Part shown: positions 15,664 to 24,581 of the stretch, one piece after another
Numbering within the stretch: the first letter of the stretch is position 1
How the letters are laid out: the number at the start of each line of letters is the position of its first letter
Source of the DNA: Bacteroidales bacterium
Lineage (GTDB): Bacteria > Bacteroidota > Bacteroidia > Bacteroidales > UBA3824
NCBI GenBank assembly: GCA_017541145.1
Contig: JAFXZT010000066.1
Coordinates: 1-55,681 of the forward strand
Direction: 5' to 3'
DNA length: 55,681 nt
Notes under the pieces: generated by a model
Database searches by the model: none
Seen by the model: only the letters and a program-made list of their open reading frames with translations
Told to the model about the DNA's origin: nothing
Made by a program: the position numbers and the translations under genes

Positions 15664-16668
15664 TTATTGCAAAGGTATAATTTCAAAGTTTTTTGTTTTC
15701 ATTGTCTTGAATGTACCGTCAGAAGACGAATAAATGAAATATCCTTCGGTTTCCGGCAACGAATCTATCAACTTAAAACCATTTTCCAATCCCATAACCA
15801 TCACCGCCGTTGCCAAACCGTCGCCGACTAATGCGGTTGGAGTAACGATTGAAACAGCAAGCAACGAATCGCTCTGAGGATAACCTGTTTTCGGATTGAG
15901 TTCATGCGAATATTTTACGCCGTCTTTCTCAAAAAAGTTTCTGTAATTTCCTGACGAACAAAGCGATTTGCCTGAAAGCGGAACTACAGCCTGAATTTCA
16001 CGATTGGCTTCTGTAGAACCGTCAAGAGGTGCATCGATTCCTACTCGCCACGGCTCGCCCTTTGGATTAACACCTTCTGAACGGGTTTCGCCGCCGATTT
16101 CTACGAGGTAATTTTTGTAACCTTTTGACTTTAGATAATCGCAAACCAAATCCACGCTGTAACCTTGTGCATTTGCATTGAAATTCAATGTTGCGCGATT
16201 GTCTGCACGAACCAATTTGTTGTTAACGATTTTGAACTTATCCATGCCGACAAATTGCAAAATAGAATCAAGTTCCTCTTGAGAAGGTTTGCGCAACGAT
16301 TCGTGTTTTGCAAATCCCCACGCATTTACTAACGGACGGCATGACGGGTCAAAAATTCCGCCGGTAAGATTCCAAAGCTCCACCGAACTGTTGAAAACTA
16401 CAACAAAATTGCTGTCAAGTTCCACGTCTACGCCATTATTTACTTTGGTAATCAACGATTTGTGATTATATGTTGACATCGAAAAATCAAAATCGTTAAG
16501 AATAGAATTGAATGTATCTGTCAGATCCTCATTATGTTGACTTTGATAAGTAATATGCCATGTAGTTCCTTGTGCAAAACCATTTGTTAAAAGATAATCA
16601 GTTTTATTTGAATTACAACATGTTAACAAAAACGCTGTTGCTGATAAAATGCAGAAAATTTTTCTCAT
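15664..16668 (-). CDS. apbE: FAD:protein FMN transferase (ApbE), lipoprotein
   Basis: Attaches FMN to Thr or Ser of exported flavoproteins such as Nqr and Rnf subunits. I use the ATG at 16668 (334 residues), because it begins the signal peptide MRKIFCILSATAFLLTC with lipobox Cys. Conserved parts are AQGTTWHITYQ, FSMSTYNHKSLI, FDPSCRPLVNAWG, NANAQGYSVDL, the IGGETRSEG segment and DGLATAVMVMG (metal site). No Nqr or Rnf genes are nearby. A -7 box lies at 16704-16711. Confidence 0.95.
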   Translation of the reverse strand: MRKIFCILSATAFLLTCCNSNKTDYLLTNGFAQGTTWHITYQSQHNEDLTDTFNSILNDFDFSMSTYNHKSLITKVNNGVDVELDSNFVVVFNSSVELWNLTGGIFDPSCRPLVNAWGFAKHESLRKPSQEELDSILQFVGMDKFKIVNNKLVRADNRATLNFNANAQGYSVDLVCDYLKSKGYKNYLVEIGGETRSEGVNPKGEPWRVGIDAPLDGSTEANREIQAVVPLSGKSLCSSGNYRNFFEKDGVKYSHELNPKTGYPQSDSLLAVSIVTPTALVGDGLATAVMVMGLENGFKLIDSLPETEGYFIYSSSDGTFKTMKTKNFEIIPLQ

Positions 16669-16703
16669 GATGTAGTGAATTAATTTTTTTTCGTTTCCGG
16701 TCA

Positions 16704-16711
16704 CAAAGATA
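16704..16711 (-). promoter_or_regulatory. -7 box of apbE
   Basis: TATCTTTG on the minus strand, about 35 nt before the apbE start. Confidence 0.6.
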
Positions 16712-16780
16712 ATGATAAAATGACGAACAACTATTAATTAATCATTGAGTTTTGCAGCAAATTTTCATAATCGTTAAGAC

Positions 16781-16827
16781 AAAAAAAATACTGTCCGCAG
16801 AAACAATAAATTTCTACGGACAGTATT
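16781..16827 (-). terminator. Intrinsic terminator after cheW-like gene
   Basis: Long minus-strand stem ATACTGTCCGTAGAAA / TTTCTGCGGACAGTAT with one mismatch, followed by T8. It lies 68 nt after the CheW stop codon. Confidence 0.85.
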
Positions 16828-16894
16828 GATATTTAAGAAGTTAACAATTTCAGAACTAACCACACTCCTACCCCGCTAAAAATAATTAACGGAA

Positions 16895-17401
16895 TTAATC
16901 AAATGACGGCGGCACCCAAAAATCTTCGGGCATTACATTATCCAAACGCTGAAAATCCTTTTGAGTAAAGAAATTATCCGGAATCAAAACGTAAATAAAA
17001 CCGTCGTCCGAATTTACCACACCTTTTATATAAGGAGCATTTTTAGAATTGTTGTCCACCTCGTCAATAACTTTAATATTGTTGTTAGCGAACTCAGTAA
17101 CAGCCAAAACCTTGTCAACCAAAGCCCCGAAACGTTTAGTACCGCTGTCGGTAGGGATTTCGAAAATAACCACATATTTGTTAGGCTGATCTTCGGACTC
17201 CACCTTAGGAATAGACAAACGTTTAACAGTATCGATAATAGGAAGAACTTCGTCGCGAAATTTTTTGATACCGACAACAAAAGCAGGTGCACCCGGCAAC
17301 GGACTAAGATTGTCGGATTCAGAAACTTCCAATACATAGTTGACAGAAACGGCACAGCTACGTCCGCCAACTCTGAATATCATATAGGATTCTTGGGTCA
17401 T
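16895..17401 (-). CDS. CheW-domain protein
   Basis: A 168-residue single CheW domain starting MTQESYMIFRVGGRSCAVSV. Typical elements are VLEVSESDNLSPLPGAP, IKKFRDEVLPIIDTVKRL and FGALVDKVLAVTEF, with YIKGVVNSDDGFIYVL near the end. CheW couples chemoreceptors to CheA in cytoplasmic arrays. No cheA, cheY, cheR or cheB is in the window. The closest chemosensory-like gene is the coiled-coil protein at 19460-21262, on the other strand about 2 kb away. Most Bacteroidales lack motility, so a role outside flagellar chemotaxis is likely. The last 20 residues extend beyond the domain. Confidence 0.9.
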   Translation of the reverse strand: MTQESYMIFRVGGRSCAVSVNYVLEVSESDNLSPLPGAPAFVVGIKKFRDEVLPIIDTVKRLSIPKVESEDQPNKYVVIFEIPTDSGTKRFGALVDKVLAVTEFANNNIKVIDEVDNNSKNAPYIKGVVNSDDGFIYVLIPDNFFTQKDFQRLDNVMPEDFWVPPSFD

Positions 17402-17632
17402 ATTTGTAAATTTTTGGCTAAAGTTAATGAATAATTTTAGAAACTACCAAATTAAACAAGGAAAATTACAGAAAATTTTGTGCCGAAAACAAGATTTTTC
17501 ATAGTGATTTTTGTAAAATTTGTGGGGAAAAGAAAGATTTTTTTTTCTTAAAAACGCAGATTTTAACAATTGAATAGTAAAAAACGAAGAGATTTGTACA
17601 GTTTATTAAACTTTTTCATGTATATACAAAAG

Positions 17633-17732
17633 ACAAGGGAGCTACTTAAAACGCACCGCTACAACCACTTACCCTTGCTGATTTCACTCCCTGGGGGATT
17701 CGTAGGAGCTGGTCGAATAAGACTCCCTTGAC
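17633..17732 (-). ncRNA. ffs: Bacterial small SRP RNA (4.5S)
   Basis: A minus-strand RNA of about 100 nt that forms one long hairpin. The ends pair as CAAGGGAG / CTCCCTTG. Internal segments CTACGAATCCCC and AAGGGTAAGTGG can continue the rod. The tip CCCAGG-GAGTGAAATC-AGCAAGGG matches helix 8, where Ffh binds, with the conserved AGCA side of the internal loop. The 3' half (GGTAAG...GGTGCGTTTTAAGTAGCTCCC) fits Bacteroidota 4.5S RNAs as I know them. The promoter at 17737 starts transcription at its left end. Exact ends are estimated. Confidence 0.82.
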
Positions 17733-17736
17733 GATG

Positions 17737-17790
17737 CAAAGGTAGAAAGTTTTTTTAATATGCAAAAATTTTTGAGTGTTTTTTTATAAC
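17737..17790 (-). promoter_or_regulatory. Promoter of SRP RNA
   Basis: Minus-strand -7 TACCTTTG (17737-17744) is followed directly by CATCG, as at the tRNA-Gly promoters. Twenty nt further up lies TTTT (17765-17768), then AAAAATTT and an ACACTC element in the same register as in the two tRNA promoters. Confidence 0.75.
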
Positions 17791-17915
17791 TATTTTCAAA
17801 AATATTTTCAAGCAAATGAAATACAATAATTTGCAAACGAAATATTTTTTTAGAAATTTTAATTTGTAAATGGAAATACTTTTATTATTTTTGTAAAACA
17901 TTTAAAAGAGATAAA

Positions 17916-18449
17916 ATGTTGAATCCAAAAACTAATTTATTTTTAAATCAAGCCATGGTTTGGGGCGGTATCAGCGGCACGATTATTTCGATTTATATGC
18001 TGATACACAACGCTTCAGGCAATGTTAACGAAGGTTTGCAAACAACAGGATTTATACAATATATAATACTATCGTTCGGCATTTATTTCTGTCAAAGGAA
18101 TTATTGCAGAAGGGTAGAATCTCAGGAAGATGCAAAATTAGGAAAACTTTTTTTGCTCGGAATTGTCTGTGGATTAGCCGCTTCGATAATCATAGCGTTA
18201 TATATTTCGTATTTTATAAAAGTAAATCCGGAAGTGGTAAACCAAGCTATGAAACAATCTCAAGAAATCTTGAAAGAAATGAAAATGTACCAGCCAGAGG
18301 AACTGGAAAGAGCAAGCGAAATTTCTAAAAAAATTTTCAGTCCGGCTTTAATTATCGGCAACACAATTGCTTATATTGTAATTTCAGCGTTTTTCTCGGC
18401 TTTCAGTACACTTTTATGCTATTTAAACAGAATTAAAAAAGCAAAATAA
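17916..18449 (+). CDS. DUF4199 membrane protein
   Basis: A 177-residue integral membrane protein with four predicted helices (about 13-30, 45-62, 77-100 and 147-170) and a charged stretch between helices 3 and 4 (KQSQEILKEMKMYQPEELER). Sequence and length fit DUF4199, a Bacteroidota family of unknown function. The family often lies just before a dolichol-phosphate-mannose-synthase-like GT2 gene, as here (1-nt gap). The arrangement suggests a joint role in lipid-linked sugar handling, but this is unproven. A TATTTTTG element lies about 25 nt before the start. Confidence 0.85.
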   Translation: MLNPKTNLFLNQAMVWGGISGTIISIYMLIHNASGNVNEGLQTTGFIQYIILSFGIYFCQRNYCRRVESQEDAKLGKLFLLGIVCGLAASIIIALYISYFIKVNPEVVNQAMKQSQEILKEMKMYQPEELERASEISKKIFSPALIIGNTIAYIVISAFFSAFSTLLCYLNRIKKAK

Positions 18450-18450
18450 A

Positions 18451-19392
18451 ATGGATATATCGGTAATTGTTCCGGTTTACAACGAGGACGAATCTATTCC
18501 CGAATTGAAAGATTGGATTACTAAAGTAATGGAAGCCAATCACTTCAGTTACGAAATTATAATGGTGGACGATGGCAGCACCGACAATTCTTGGGAAAAA
18601 ATCGAGGAAATGAATGCCAAAGACGAACATGTTAAAGGTATAAAATTCAGAAGAAATTACGGAAAATCTGCCGCATTGAACACCGGTTTCAAGCAAGCTC
18701 AAGGCGATGTGGTAATTACAATGGATGCGGATATGCAGGATAGTCCTGACGAAATTCCGGCTCTTTACAAAATGATTGTAGAAGACAAATACGATGTGGT
18801 ATCAGGCTGGAAGAAAAAGCGTTACGATCCAATTTCAAAAACCGTTCCGTCAAAACTTTTTAATGCTACGGCAAGATTTTTTTCGGGCATAAAACTTCAT
18901 GACTTCAACTGCGGACTCAAGGCGTACAGGAATACTGTAGTAAAGTCGATAGAAGTTTACGGCGAAATGCACCGTTACATCCCTGTTTTGGCAAAACAAG
19001 CGGGCTTTAGAAAAATTACAGAAAAAGTTGTAGAACATCGGGCAAGAAAATATGGCGTTACAAAATTCGGTATAGAACGATTTATTAACGGTTTTCTTGA
19101 TTTGTTAACCGTAAATATCGTTTTGAAATTTGGTAAAAGTCCAATGCATTTCTTCGGATTGGTCGGCACACTAAGTTTCTTTATCGGTTTTGCAATTTTG
19201 GCTTATTTGAGCTTTGCTAAATTTGCGTGGAATCAATACGCGATGACCGACAGACCGCTCTTTTACTTCGGACTGCTAACAATTATCTTTGGAGCACAAT
19301 TATTTCTCACAGGTTTTGTGGCAGAGCTTGTAGCAAGGTCGTCGTCGGATCGCAACACTTATATAATTGAAAAAAATATCGGAACAGATTAG
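18451..19392 (+). CDS. GT2 glycosyltransferase, polyprenyl-phosphate sugar transferase type
   Basis: A 313-residue protein with a GT-A domain at the N-terminus: ISVIVPVYNEDESIPEL, IIMVDDGSTDNS, the DXD-like DADMQD, and SGWKKKRYDP. Two C-terminal membrane helices (about 229-252 and 268-292) follow. This layout is that of DPM1/GtrB-like enzymes, which move a sugar from a nucleotide donor to undecaprenyl phosphate at the inner membrane. It starts 1 nt after the DUF4199 stop, so the two are translationally coupled. Sugar identity is unknown. Confidence 0.9.
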   Translation: MDISVIVPVYNEDESIPELKDWITKVMEANHFSYEIIMVDDGSTDNSWEKIEEMNAKDEHVKGIKFRRNYGKSAALNTGFKQAQGDVVITMDADMQDSPDEIPALYKMIVEDKYDVVSGWKKKRYDPISKTVPSKLFNATARFFSGIKLHDFNCGLKAYRNTVVKSIEVYGEMHRYIPVLAKQAGFRKITEKVVEHRARKYGVTKFGIERFINGFLDLLTVNIVLKFGKSPMHFFGLVGTLSFFIGFAILAYLSFAKFAWNQYAMTDRPLFYFGLLTIIFGAQLFLTGFVAELVARSSSDRNTYIIEKNIGTD

Positions 19393-19459
19393 AATGGTAT
19401 TTTTTTTGTAATAATTTTTGCACAGTAATATATTGTTAGACAATCTAAAAATCTATTAT

Positions 19460-21262
19460 ATGGAATCGCTGAACGATGAAAAATCACAAAAGTCAATAAA
19501 GGAAATCATTTTGGTATTTTCTGATATTGACGTAAAAATCACTGCTTTGAACGAATGTTCGGCAGAAGATTTCTTGGCATTAAACACAAATCTGAAAAAA
19601 TTTTACAAGGATGCGAAAGTAATTTCGGATCAAACCGAACAGATTTACGACATCATTGCCGGAAACGAGCACGAAAAATTTTTTGAAGAATTGTTGGGAT
19701 TGCAAGAATCGCTCAACAATCGTATCAACAAACTCAAAAACAAAATTCTCAAGAGCATCAGAGGTTTGGAAAAGATGTTAACATCGTTGAATTTGGTTTT
19801 TGTTCCACTCAAAAACTTCAACCTTAACATCCTTACTCTCAACTTTTTGCTTGTAAATTTAAAACTCAATGTTGCATATTCTGACAACAAGGATATCAAA
19901 CATATTACTGAAAGTATCGATCAGATTACCAACGAAATCAACAAGCTGAAAATGATTCTGCCCAAGATTTCGGAATCTTTGCTCATGGTAAAAAATGTTA
20001 CAAGACTTTCTTCGGGCAAACTTATTGAAATTCGCAAGAAGAATATTCTTGATATTGACCGAGTTACAGGTCAGATTAACGATTCCATCATCATTTTGAA
20101 GGATAAGCAAACTATTGCTGCCCGCAAAATGCCGGAACTTACAAAACGTACCAAGAGCTACTTTGAAAGTGTCAACAAAATTATTACTAATCTTCAGTAC
20201 CACGATATTATCCGTCAAAAGATGGAACATGTGCAGGCAACTCACAAAAATATCATCAAAGAGTTGTCGGCAATGGACATGACAACCAACGAAGACGGCT
20301 CAATTGATATGTCGGAAACTGCAAAACAGTTCCTTCAAATCAGAGATATCGCAGGTGTACAAGTTGCGCAACTTATCAACACCAACAAAGAATATCAAAA
20401 AGCTTTCGCTGTGATAATGAGGAAGTTCTGGGATATCAGCGAAGATATGGGCGTAATTGCACAGCTTTGCAACGAATTTGTTGGCAGCAACGATCTTACC
20501 GACAGTTATTACAAAGATGTTCAAGACCGATTGAAAGGTACAACCACTGTTTTGAAACGTTTGATTGATGCAAATGAGGATTTCGGTACTGAAATTGATA
20601 CTATCAGCGACACAATCGACGAAAAGAATGATAGAATTGATGAAATAAAAACTGTACACGCAAATATCGAAGCTCAAATCACAGAAATCATTAATTCAAT
20701 TACTTCCGAAGATAATGATGCCGGATTGAAACGTATCACCAACGAAGTAAAACAGATTATCACCACTATTTCAGAAAACTTGGACGACGTAATTTTGTTT
20801 TTCCAACAAGCTCAGAATATCAGCAAGAAACTTCAGGAAATCAATCATGAAGATTCAGGCGACCAAATTTCTGAAAACCTCAAAGAATTGTCAAACAAAA
20901 TTACTCAGTTGCTCGCATCTATCGAGGATCACAACGAAAAGATTGAAGTGATTTTAACTAACAATTCAAAACTTAGTTTGAACCTCAGCAGCGAAATCAA
21001 ATCGTCGGTAGAACAAGTAAAATACTACGATTTCTTTGAAAAAATCATGCTCGAAATTGTTACTCAGCTTAACAATATTTACTCTAAACTTGATAACAAT
21101 ACTTTGAACATGATTAAACACAACAAGGCAGAAAACCTCAAGAGTTTGGAAGAAAGATACACAATGGAAAGTGAACGTATTATTCACAATCAAGTGATTA
21201 ACGACAGCTCTGACTACACTGCCGGAAGTATGGACGATGACAACGACGTAGAATTCTTTTAG
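19460..21262 (+). CDS. Large soluble coiled-coil protein with MCP- and CheZ-like motifs
   Basis: I start at ATG 19460 (600 residues); an in-frame TTG at 19418 overlaps a likely -7 element. There is no signal peptide or membrane segment. Nearly the whole chain is heptad-rich helix with hydrophobic positions, as in cytosolic chemoreceptor rods. Residues about 120-140 (LNILTLNFLLVNLKLNVAYS) resemble a degenerate receptor tip. LQYHDIIRQKMEHVQ (about 245-259) holds DxxxQ, the catalytic spacing of CheZ phosphatases. A related YYDFFEKIMLEIV lies at about 521-533. The end is acidic (DDDNDVEFF). The CheW gene is 2 kb away. Function is inferred and the family is not named. Confidence 0.6.
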   Translation: MESLNDEKSQKSIKEIILVFSDIDVKITALNECSAEDFLALNTNLKKFYKDAKVISDQTEQIYDIIAGNEHEKFFEELLGLQESLNNRINKLKNKILKSIRGLEKMLTSLNLVFVPLKNFNLNILTLNFLLVNLKLNVAYSDNKDIKHITESIDQITNEINKLKMILPKISESLLMVKNVTRLSSGKLIEIRKKNILDIDRVTGQINDSIIILKDKQTIAARKMPELTKRTKSYFESVNKIITNLQYHDIIRQKMEHVQATHKNIIKELSAMDMTTNEDGSIDMSETAKQFLQIRDIAGVQVAQLINTNKEYQKAFAVIMRKFWDISEDMGVIAQLCNEFVGSNDLTDSYYKDVQDRLKGTTTVLKRLIDANEDFGTEIDTISDTIDEKNDRIDEIKTVHANIEAQITEIINSITSEDNDAGLKRITNEVKQIITTISENLDDVILFFQQAQNISKKLQEINHEDSGDQISENLKELSNKITQLLASIEDHNEKIEVILTNNSKLSLNLSSEIKSSVEQVKYYDFFEKIMLEIVTQLNNIYSKLDNNTLNMIKHNKAENLKSLEERYTMESERIIHNQVINDSSDYTAGSMDDDNDVEFF

Positions 21263-21286
21263 TCGTGTTAAGAGAAAAAATAATTA

Positions 21287-21325
21287 TAAAAAAGGCTGCA
21301 AAAAATATTTTTGCAGCCTTTTTTA
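21287..21325. terminator. Bidirectional terminator between convergent genes
   Basis: AAAGGCTGCAAAAA and TTTTTGCAGCCTTT form a 14-bp stem with a 3-nt loop, flanked by A-run and T-run. It can serve both the + gene ending at 21262 and the minus gene ending at 21351. Confidence 0.9.
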
Positions 21326-21350
21326 TATTTGCTTATATTGTTGACATCTC

Positions 21351-21947
21351 TTAGAATTGTATACTTACACGAACAATCGGATTACTGTAAACATTGTAAT
21401 TCAACTCGTTGGTATTATTAATATTCCAAAGCAGCATAAAATTTACATTTACACGATCGGAAATTACACGTCTGTAACCTGCACCAACCAAAATCGGCAT
21501 ATCCCACATCCTTTGAGCATCCGAACCGTTCCAATTATAATAATTTTCAAAGTTAAGATACTGAGCCTCAGCATGAATTACCAGAAAATCAAGCGGGAAA
21601 GCTTCTGCATAAATACCTCCACCGTAAATGCTGCGACTAATATCTGACATCATGGCATATTTATATTTGTAATACTCGTAAGTAAAAATAAGTCCGGCAT
21701 TAAAATAATTATTGAATCGATAACCAATTATCGGATTTATTTCCACGTAACTCACTGAATTGTCGCCAAATCCCAATCCGAAACCAACGTTACCGCCAAA
21801 TGTAAAATGATCCAAAAACCATTGCGTACGCGATGAGCGATGATTATTATTTTGATTGTTGTTTTCAAAATCTTCGTACTGAGCCGAAACCGTTCCAAAT
21901 GAAAATATCAAGAAAACAAAGGTATAAATAAACTTATTAAATTTCAT
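21351..21947 (-). CDS. Small outer-membrane beta-barrel protein
   Basis: A 198-residue protein with a signal peptide ending VSAQ near residue 23 and an Asn-rich linker (NNNQNNNHRSS). Alternating aromatic and small residues suggest eight or so strands (GGNVGFGLGFG, YVEINPIIGYRF, AGLIFTYEYYKY). It ends in VRVSIQF, with the terminal Phe recognised by the BAM machinery. It resembles the OmpX/opacity-like barrel group. Substrate or partner is unknown. A -7 box (21973-21980) precedes it, divergent from gldF. Confidence 0.85.
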   Translation of the reverse strand: MKFNKFIYTFVFLIFSFGTVSAQYEDFENNNQNNNHRSSRTQWFLDHFTFGGNVGFGLGFGDNSVSYVEINPIIGYRFNNYFNAGLIFTYEYYKYKYAMMSDISRSIYGGGIYAEAFPLDFLVIHAEAQYLNFENYYNWNGSDAQRMWDMPILVGAGYRRVISDRVNVNFMLLWNINNTNELNYNVYSNPIVRVSIQF

Positions 21948-21972
21948 AGCTTTATATATTTAAGAATTTACG

Positions 21973-21980
21973 CAAAGTTA
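21973..21980 (-). promoter_or_regulatory. -7 box of barrel gene
   Basis: TAACTTTG on the minus strand, 26 nt before the start codon. Confidence 0.6.
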
Positions 21981-22022
21981 TATATTTTATTGAAAAATTT
22001 AATAAACTGCACATAATTTTTG

Positions 22023-22030
22023 TATCTTTG
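22023..22030 (+). promoter_or_regulatory. -7 box of gldF operon
   Basis: TATCTTTG followed by C, 32 nt before ATG 22063. This is the only good promoter seen for the run ending at 25459 or later. Confidence 0.65.
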
Positions 22031-22062
22031 CAGAGTTATTACAGAAAAAACGTTACGAAAAA

Positions 22063-22818
22063 ATGTTATCATTATTGAAAAAAGAATTATCATCGTTTTT
22101 CAGTTCACTTACAGGTTACATCGTAATTTTTGTATTCTTACTGATTAACGGATTGATACTGTGGGTTTTCAGAGAAAATTTAAATATCATAGACAGCGGA
22201 TTCGCTTATCTTGACCCACTGTTTGAAATTTCGCCATGGGTATTTCTGTTTCTTGTACCGGCAATCACAATGAGGATGATTTCCGAAGAAAAAAAGCAAG
22301 GAACAATCGACGTATTGTACACTCAACCTTTAACAGATTTTCAAATTGTATTGGCAAAATATTTAGCAGGATTAATATTAATCTTGATTTCTATACTTCC
22401 AACCTTGATTTATGTATACAGCGTAAGCAATTTATCAATCACCGGCGGAACTACAGAAACCGGCGCAGAACTCGCAGGTTTGGATTTTGGTGAAACGGTT
22501 GGAGCTTATACCGGACTATTTTTCTTAGCCGCAGTTTACTGTGCTATAGGACTTTGGGCTTCGTCGTTGACTGAAAATCAAATTGTAGCATTTCTTTTGG
22601 CAGTCGGCTTATGCTTTTTTATGTACTTGGGATTTGACGCACTTAGCGGATTTCTTGGAAAGTATGGTTTAATAATTTCAAATGCAGGAATCGACGCTCA
22701 TTACAGATCTATTTCAAGAGGTGTAATTGATACAAGAGATATCATATATTTCTTGTCAGCAATAACATTATTCCTGATTTTGGCAAAATATAAATTGCAA
22801 TCCCGTAACTGGAAATAA
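22063..22818 (+). CDS. gldF: ABC-2 type permease, GldF-like
   Basis: A 251-residue inner-membrane protein with six predicted helices. Characteristic parts are MLSLLKKELSSFFSSLTGYI at the start, PAITMRMISEEKKQGTID (the ABC-2 coupling helix) and GLWASSLTENQIVAF. GldF was found as a gliding-motility ABC permease but occurs in many non-gliding Bacteroidota. gldG follows after 5 nt. The usual ATPase partner (GldA) is not in the window. The transported substrate is unknown. Confidence 0.9.
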   Translation: MLSLLKKELSSFFSSLTGYIVIFVFLLINGLILWVFRENLNIIDSGFAYLDPLFEISPWVFLFLVPAITMRMISEEKKQGTIDVLYTQPLTDFQIVLAKYLAGLILILISILPTLIYVYSVSNLSITGGTTETGAELAGLDFGETVGAYTGLFFLAAVYCAIGLWASSLTENQIVAFLLAVGLCFFMYLGFDALSGFLGKYGLIISNAGIDAHYRSISRGVIDTRDIIYFLSAITLFLILAKYKLQSRNWK

Positions 22819-22823
22819 AAATT

Positions 22824-24581
22824 ATGAACAACAAAACTCAGATAAAAAAGAAAAGTTTGCAACTGCTGATTATTTCGATAATTGCAATTGTAGTAATAAA
22901 TATAATTTCAAGTAAAGTGTTCATTCGCTGGGACTTAACCAACGACAAACATTTTTCGCTTACAAGTTTTACCAAAAATTATTTACAAGAACTGAAAGGT
23001 TCTGTAATGGTGAGAGTATATCTTGACGGCGATGAATTGCCGGTTTCGTTTCGTAGAATGAAAGACGAAATTAAAAACAAACTTGAAGAATTCAAAATTT
23101 ACGGTGGTGACAAAATTGATTATATTTTTATAAATCCGACCGAAAGCAACAACAAAGATGTAAGATACGGAATTTATAAACAGTTGGCTGACTTGAATTT
23201 AAAACCGGTTGAGATTGACAATCAAACACAAGAACAGTCAACCAAAACAATGATATTTCCCTGTGCTGTAGTTACTTACACATTGGAAGGCAAAACCGGA
23301 AACGACAATCACGATACAACATTGTTTAGAGAAATCGGTTTGAACCTTCTGAAAGCAGATCCCAAATTGGCAGCCGGAGACGAACAAAATATTTTCAATT
23401 CGGTGGAAACACTTGAATACGAGATAATTAACGCGATTTACAGATTATCACAAATCGAAAAACCACAAATCGCATTCGTGGAAGGTCACGGCGAAGCAGA
23501 CGAACTCAGTTTGGTTGATATTTGTACGGAATTATCTGACTATTACGATGTTAGACGAGGTCCAATTAATGGTAAAGTAGGAGTTTTGGACAATTTTAAA
23601 GCAATTGTGATTGCAAAACCGACCAAAACATTCAGCGAGGAAGACAAATTTGTAATTGACCAATATATCATGAACGGCGGCAACGTCCTTTGGCTCGTGG
23701 ACGCTACAACGGCATCGATGGACAGTTTACAAAACAGCAGCATAGAAGCAGTTTTGCCGCTGGATTTGAATATCAATGACATGCTTTTTACTTACGGTGT
23801 AAGGCTTAACGGCAACATCATCAGAGACTTACAATGCGGACCAATCGGATTGGCAGTAAACGGTCCAAACAATCAACCGCAAATCAAATTGTTTCCGTGG
23901 GAGTATTACCCTGTAGTTTTGAGCCGCAGAAAAAATCCGATTACAAAGCATCTTAATTATTTAATTTGTCATTTTTGCGGTACAATAGATACAGTTGGAA
24001 CTAACAAACCGATTGACAAAACAATCTTGCTTCAATCCGGAAAGTATAGCAAAGTTAACAATGCGCCATGTACAATTTCGTTTGAAACAATAGGTCAACG
24101 TCAAGATCCGAACGATTATCATCAACCGGATCAAACAATAGCTGTACTTTTGGAAGGAAATTTTGAATCGGTTTACCAAGAACGAAGAGGAAAAACAATC
24201 AACGGAACTTACTATGAGACAAAGAGTTCTGTGAAGCCTTCTAAACAAATTGTAGTCTCAGACGGAGATGTAATTATCAATGATATTTCAACAAAAGGCG
24301 AACCGTTTCCTCTTGGTTTCGACAGAAATTCGCAAAACACATTCAAAGGCAACAAAGAATTTATAATCAATGCCATAAATTATCTTACGGGAAACGAAGA
24401 TTTGTTAACAATTCGACTTAAAGAAATGAAAGTCAGGATTTTAGACAAACAAAGAGCACAACAGGAACGCGGATTTTGGTCGTTCTTAAACGTTGTAGTT
24501 CCATTGTTGATAATCTCAATTTTGGGAGGTATTGTTTTTATAATTCGTAAGAAAAAATATTCTGCACCAAAACAAAAATGA
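22824..24581 (+). CDS. gldG: GldG-like ABC transporter auxiliary protein
   Basis: A 585-residue protein with an N-terminal membrane helix (about 13-33), a large periplasmic part and a C-terminal helix (about 555-577). The first periplasmic part shows WDLTNDKHFSLTSFT and VMVRVYLDG. The later ABC-type-uncharacterised domain starts at IAFVEGHGEADELSL and includes GGNVLWLVDATTA. These match GldG, the partner of GldF. It overlaps the next gene by 4 nt (ATGA), which indicates tight coupling. Confidence 0.9.
   Translation: MNNKTQIKKKSLQLLIISIIAIVVINIISSKVFIRWDLTNDKHFSLTSFTKNYLQELKGSVMVRVYLDGDELPVSFRRMKDEIKNKLEEFKIYGGDKIDYIFINPTESNNKDVRYGIYKQLADLNLKPVEIDNQTQEQSTKTMIFPCAVVTYTLEGKTGNDNHDTTLFREIGLNLLKADPKLAAGDEQNIFNSVETLEYEIINAIYRLSQIEKPQIAFVEGHGEADELSLVDICTELSDYYDVRRGPINGKVGVLDNFKAIVIAKPTKTFSEEDKFVIDQYIMNGGNVLWLVDATTASMDSLQNSSIEAVLPLDLNINDMLFTYGVRLNGNIIRDLQCGPIGLAVNGPNNQPQIKLFPWEYYPVVLSRRKNPITKHLNYLICHFCGTIDTVGTNKPIDKTILLQSGKYSKVNNAPCTISFETIGQRQDPNDYHQPDQTIAVLLEGNFESVYQERRGKTINGTYYETKSSVKPSKQIVVSDGDVIINDISTKGEPFPLGFDRNSQNTFKGNKEFIINAINYLTGNEDLLTIRLKEMKVRILDKQRAQQERGFWSFLNVVVPLLIISILGGIVFIIRKKKYSAPKQK

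Noticed and set aside
17026-17434. ORFs on both strands overlapping the CheW gene
   Set aside because: CheW motifs are clear in one minus-strand frame; the others are shadow frames.
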